Below, piece after piece: positions 30,824 through 33,034 of a stretch of 33,034 nt of DNA (position 1 is its first letter; the number at the start of each line of letters is the position of its first letter). The DNA is from Tyzzerella sp. UBA1042 (GTDB lineage Bacteria > Bacillota > Clostridia > Lachnospirales > Anaerotignaceae): NCBI GenBank assembly GCA_002316675.1, contig DCDZ01000006.1, forward strand, positions 33,994-67,027, given 5' to 3'. The notes beneath the pieces are model-generated. The model worked only from the letters and a program-made list of their open reading frames with translations, was not told the origin of the DNA and made no database searches. The translations under genes and the position numbers were made by a program.

Positions 30824-31969
30824 GTGATCTATTTGGATAATGCCGCGACAACCAAGGCTTTGCCTGCTGTGGCGGAAAAAATGACATATATGCTTTGTGA
30901 GCAGTTCGGGAACCCTGCGTCGGTCAGTGTGATGGGGTTGGCGGCGGAAAAGGAAATCCGCCATGCAGCACAAGCTTTAGCCCGGGGCATTCAATGCAAG
31001 GAGGAAGAAATTTTCTTCACCAGCGGCGGCACCGAAGGGGATAATTGGGCAATTTTTGGCACAGCGGCAGGCTATCGCCGCCAAGGCAGACATTTTATTA
31101 CCACCGCCATTGAACATCCCGCTGTAAAAAATCCCATGAAGGCTTTGGAGGAGGAAGGCTGTGAGGTTACATGGCTTTCTGTGGATGCCAAGGGGCATAT
31201 TTCTCTGGAGGAATTGGCGGCGGCCATCAGGCCGGATACTGTGCTTGTCAGCATTATTCTGGTGAATAATGAAATAGGAGTGGTGCAGGATGGGGCGGCC
31301 ATCGGCAAGCTGATCAAAGAAAAAAATCCCCATACACTGTTCCATATGGACGCAGTGCAGGCTTTCGGTAAATATCCTATTCATGTGGAAAAAATGAAGA
31401 TTGACCTCTTGACCATGAGCGGCCATAAAATTCACGGGCCCAAGGGTGTGGGTATGCTGTATATGCGAAAGGGCACCAAGGTAAAGCCCTTGATTCTTGG
31501 CGGCGGTCAGCAGAAGGGACAGCGTGCAGGTACGGAAAACGGCCCTGCCGTGGCGGCCTTGGGGGTTGCCGCAGAGGAAGCCTTTGCCCATATGCAGGAG
31601 GGCATTGCCCATGTGACAGAACTGAAAAAGACCCTTGCAGAGGGTATTCTTGCTATGCCTGATACTCAGATAAATGGCGATGCGGAGGGTGCAAGCCCTT
31701 ATGTTTTAAATGTGACCTTCAAGGGACTGCGCAGTGAGGTGCTCCTCCACGATTTGGAAAGTAAAGGGATTTTTGTTTCCGCAGGCTCCGCCTGCGACAG
31801 CAAGAAAAAAGTTGGCAGCCCTGTATTAACGGCCATGGGTATGCCCTTTTCCGAAATTGAAGGAGCTATCCGCTTTAGCTTTTGCCGGTATAATACCATG
31901 GAAGAAATTCGGGTTTGCTTGGCGGCATTGGAAAAATCCGTACCGTTTTTAAGAAAATATAATAGATAA
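30824..31969 (+). CDS. Cysteine desulfurase (NifS/IscS family)
   Basis: A 381-residue PLP enzyme that takes sulfur from cysteine as a persulfide. MIYLDNAATTKAL opens it; SGGTEGDN binds the cofactor phosphate; MSGHKIHGPKGVGMLY carries the PLP lysine (around residue 201); SAGSACDSKKK holds the persulfide cysteine (around 324). The start is GTG at 30824 with AGGAGG seven bases ahead. thiI follows 12 bases later, as in the Bacillus nifZ-thiI pair, so its main job is probably delivering sulfur to ThiI for tRNA 4-thiouridine rather than general Fe-S assembly. That role is inferred from context. Confidence 0.92.
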   Translation: MIYLDNAATTKALPAVAEKMTYMLCEQFGNPASVSVMGLAAEKEIRHAAQALARGIQCKEEEIFFTSGGTEGDNWAIFGTAAGYRRQGRHFITTAIEHPAVKNPMKALEEEGCEVTWLSVDAKGHISLEELAAAIRPDTVLVSIILVNNEIGVVQDGAAIGKLIKEKNPHTLFHMDAVQAFGKYPIHVEKMKIDLLTMSGHKIHGPKGVGMLYMRKGTKVKPLILGGGQQKGQRAGTENGPAVAALGVAAEEAFAHMQEGIAHVTELKKTLAEGILAMPDTQINGDAEGASPYVLNVTFKGLRSEVLLHDLESKGIFVSAGSACDSKKKVGSPVLTAMGMPFSEIEGAIRFSFCRYNTMEEIRVCLAALEKSVPFLRKYNR

Positions 31970-31981
31970 AAGGGGAGCGTT

Positions 31982-33034
31982 ATGGCAGAAAAGGTTTTGA
32001 TTGTAAAATACGGTGAAATTGCCATGCGGGGCAATAACCGGTATATTTTTATTAACCGCTTGATCTCTGCAATCCGCAGAAATATTGACCCGTTGGGGAA
32101 TTATTATGTGGTGAGAGATCCGGGCAGGCTGATTATTGAGGACCGGGGCGGCGAATTGGATTATGATTTGCTGATTCCAAGGATAGAGCCTATTTTTGGC
32201 TTGGTGGCTGTATGCCCCGGCGTAAGATTGGCGGATATGTCCTATGAAACCATTTTAGAGGAAGCCTTGCGGCATATGCAGGAGCACTACGGAGATCGAG
32301 AGGTTTCTTTTAAGGTGAAAACACGAAGAGCCAACCAAGGCTTCACCATGCCCTCTATGGAAATGAATATGAAGGTTGGGGAATATCTGTTGGAGCAAAT
32401 GCCGAATTTAAAGGTGGACGTGCATACCCCTGATGTGATGCTGAATATCGAAATCAGGAACAGTGTTTACATCCATTCCAAGACGGTCAAAACCTATGGC
32501 GGCCTGCCCTATGGCAGCTCAGGCAAGGGGGTCAGCCTTCTTTCCGGCGGAATTGACAGCCCTGTGGCAACTTGGATGATGGCCAAGCGGGGTGTTGAGG
32601 TGGAAGGCATTTATTTCCATAGCCCTCCTTACACCAGCGAATGGGCCAAGGAAAAGGTAATCGACTTGGCAAAAAGAATTGCCGATTTTACCGGGGAATT
32701 TCGCCTGTATGTGGTGCCCTTTACGGAATTACAGCTGTATTTATTGGATAATGTTGCCCATGATAAGCTGACCATTCATTTGAAGCGTGCTATGATGCGT
32801 GCAGGCGAAATGATTGCGAAAAAAGACGAGGCGATGGCGCTGATTACCGGCGAAAGTGTGGGACAGGTTGCCAGCCAGACCATGCAGGGGATTTACGCCA
32901 TCAATGCGGTTTGCGAAATGCCTGTGTTGCGCCCCTTGGCAGGGATGGATAAACAGGAAATCATAAACCTTGCGCAAAAAATTGGTACCTTTGAGATTTC
33001 TGCAAGGCCTTACGAGGATTGCTGTACGGTTTTT
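31982..33034 (+). CDS. thiI: tRNA 4-thiouridine synthase ThiI, 3' end outside window
   Basis: The frame runs 351 codons to the window edge with no stop. ThiI adenylates U8 of tRNA and adds sulfur from a cysteine desulfurase; it can also serve thiazole synthesis. An N-terminal ferredoxin-like region (KYGEIAMRGNNR) and THUMP domain (about 60-165) precede the PP-loop SGGIDSPVATWMM (residues 188-200), then GESVGQVASQTM and the late ISARPYEDCCTVF. The final residues suggest only a few tens of residues are missing, so it is likely the short form without a rhodanese domain. ATG 31982 has AAAAGGGGAG upstream. Confidence 0.94.
   Translation, partial: MAEKVLIVKYGEIAMRGNNRYIFINRLISAIRRNIDPLGNYYVVRDPGRLIIEDRGGELDYDLLIPRIEPIFGLVAVCPGVRLADMSYETILEEALRHMQEHYGDREVSFKVKTRRANQGFTMPSMEMNMKVGEYLLEQMPNLKVDVHTPDVMLNIEIRNSVYIHSKTVKTYGGLPYGSSGKGVSLLSGGIDSPVATWMMAKRGVEVEGIYFHSPPYTSEWAKEKVIDLAKRIADFTGEFRLYVVPFTELQLYLLDNVAHDKLTIHLKRAMMRAGEMIAKKDEAMALITGESVGQVASQTMQGIYAINAVCEMPVLRPLAGMDKQEIINLAQKIGTFEISARPYEDCCTVF

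Overview
The window looks like a chromosomal segment from a spore-forming anaerobic Firmicute, most likely class Clostridia and probably Lachnospirales; I cannot fix the genus from sequence alone. The support is a spoIID-spoIIQ pair, a YhcN/YlaJ-type spore lipoprotein, an SLH-domain surface protein, the hpf ... secA ... prfB gene order, AAGGAGG-type ribosome binding sites, moderate GC with A/T-rich spacers, and an iron-containing alcohol dehydrogenase typical of fermenters. I found no tRNA or rRNA gene, CRISPR array, insertion sequence or prophage.

Layout. Positions 1-3252 are on the minus strand: a DUF2953-like membrane protein cut by the window edge, a DUF1461/TIGR01906 membrane protein and a small unknown protein form one operon. 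Two overlapping half-size TauE/SafE permease subunits and a Tyr/Gly-rich lipoprotein follow. From 3566 come malQ and asnB on plus, an EamA exporter on minus, an iron alcohol dehydrogenase on plus, ychF and an unlisted 55-residue membrane protein on minus. Next are a spore lipoprotein with a forespore-type promoter, a 924-residue SLH protein, a radical SAM protein, a membrane protein, spoIID, spoIIQ and a macro-domain protein, all plus strand.

From 20140 to the end everything is plus strand and mostly translation, secretion or RNA modification: hpf, tdk plus an HD nucleotidase (4-base overlap), secA, a C39-like peptidase, prfB with its programmed +1 frameshift, an RluA-type pseudouridine synthase, a nucleotidyltransferase, prmA, rsmE, a cysteine desulfurase and thiI (cut by the window edge). 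The last two fit together as sulfur donor and acceptor for tRNA 4-thiouridine.

The least ordinary parts are between genes. The 730-base spacer before hpf carries five exact TTWTNCACA DnaA-box matches within 80 bases, although no dnaA gene is in view, and then a further base-paired element. The spacer before secA encodes what looks like a small structured RNA ending in a terminator-like hairpin. Three spacers (9498-9693, 25520-25826, 28681-29105) are packed with consecutive perfect or near-perfect hairpins. A permease gene appears fused in frame to a small protein that keeps its own strong internal ribosome binding site. All functional statements rest on motif recognition by eye; no database search was run.
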